From Amoebidium appalachense (Eukaryota; Ichthyosporea): a DNA stretch of 64,000 nt. A program made the position numbers and the translations under genes. Positions 55,560 to 64,000 of this stretch are shown piece after piece. Location: positions 496,001 through 560,000 of the forward strand of contig CAVNZM010000008.1 of the NCBI GenBank assembly GCA_963693365.1, given 5' to 3'. The notes beneath the pieces were generated by a model, which was given only the letters and a program-made list of their open reading frames with translations, searched no databases and was not told the origin of the DNA. Each line of letters starts with the position of its first letter. The first letter of the stretch is position 1.

Positions 55560-56280
55560 CCTCCCCCCTTCCTCCCCCCCTCTCATCCACCACCATCCCC
55601 CACATTAAGTTTGTACTAAGTCTTCTTCCCTCCCTTTTTACCAAGGCTTTCGGAATTTTGACAACGTTAGGGCAAATCTATCATACACAACATGTCACTG
55701 GGAGTGTGCGCCTGCAATTTTTTGTGAGGTGGAGACGTGTGTATGTGTCCTTTAGGTGGGTGGGCATTCGGCACTGCTAATCATTGTGGTGGCCTGACAG
55801 TGTGCAAGTAAACGTTGTGCCACATGTGCAAGCTGTGTGGACGCAACGCGCTTAGCATGTGCAAAATTACATGGCATTTCACGTATGTGCTACTGAAGAG
55901 GGTGTGTGCACACGTGTGGGTGTCACTGTGCTTGTGTGTCTCAGTGCGTGTTTGCCTGTGTGCGTTTGTGTGCATACGCGTGCGTGTGTTGTGTGTGTGT
56001 GCGTGTCAGTGATGGAGAAAACTCCCAGATTCTCTGGCACAAATCTGCACGCGCGCATGTGCCTTCCGTGGCATGTGTGTCTGAATTGCCATAATATGTG
56101 TGTGTGTGTGTGTGTGAACGTTAACGGTTGTTCAATTGCAACTTTAAATGGTGAGCATGCATGATGGCGCATGATGCATGGATGAAATTGCGTCAGACAA
56201 ATAACCGGGGAGGGGGGAGGGGGGGGGGGGATAGATAAAGAGCGAAAAAGAGGGCGCGGTGGTGGCGTGATGGTGGTGGT

Positions 56281-64000
<7,720 letters not shown>

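Overview
This is a nuclear window from an intron-rich eukaryote. Five genes (one confirmed only in part at each window edge) are cut into many short exons with GT..AG borders. The introns are crowded with poly-C/poly-G tracts, (CA)n/(GT)n and (CT)n microsatellites and minisatellites. There is no bacterial gene organisation. I cannot name the species. The gene content (flavin monooxygenase, SRA-domain protein, CCDC186-like golgin) fits an animal, an animal relative or an alga/protist with DNA methylation.

Layout: (1) 583-6847, minus strand, a flavin-containing monooxygenase whose C-terminus lies beyond the left edge. (2) 6848-8682, a divergent promoter region rich in CCAAT boxes. (3) 8683-39480, plus strand, a gene I assemble from 31 exons whose phases are all compatible (about 1,108 codons). 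It appears to join an AlkB-like 2-oxoglutarate/Fe(II) dioxygenase (HRD...H...R) to an SRA/YDG domain of the UHRF/SUVH type, followed by a Lys/Arg-rich tail built partly by tandem exon duplication. (4) 42543-46573, minus strand, a five-exon NagD-type (HAD-IIA) phosphatase. (5) 47077-50264, plus strand, a six-exon C3HC4 RING protein with a second Cys motif and a long acidic/basic tail. Genes 4 and 5 are head to head about 0.5 kb apart. (6) 50.3-58.2 kb is mostly gene-poor, with duplications, a 36-bp palindrome, a 116-nt pure G run and one doubtful two-exon gene at 52.0-52.6 kb. (7) 58177-64000, minus strand, is the 3' half of a coiled-coil protein ending in a CCDC186-like motif; its 5' part is off the right edge.

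The most interesting object is the AlkB-like/SRA protein: a DNA reader of methylated or modified cytosine apparently fused to an oxidative dealkylase/demethylase fold. This would be a plausible one-chain reader-eraser of base modification. It lies close to a RING protein; UHRF proteins carry SRA and RING in one chain. The second theme is intron biology. Tandem repeats are seeded at splice sites, microsatellites serve as splice sites, an intronic repeat family ends in poly-C rather than poly-A, and TGATTGG/CCAATCA is strongly over-represented, often just upstream of 3' splice sites. All gene models are read by eye from splice signals, phase and family motifs; none is confirmed by transcripts.
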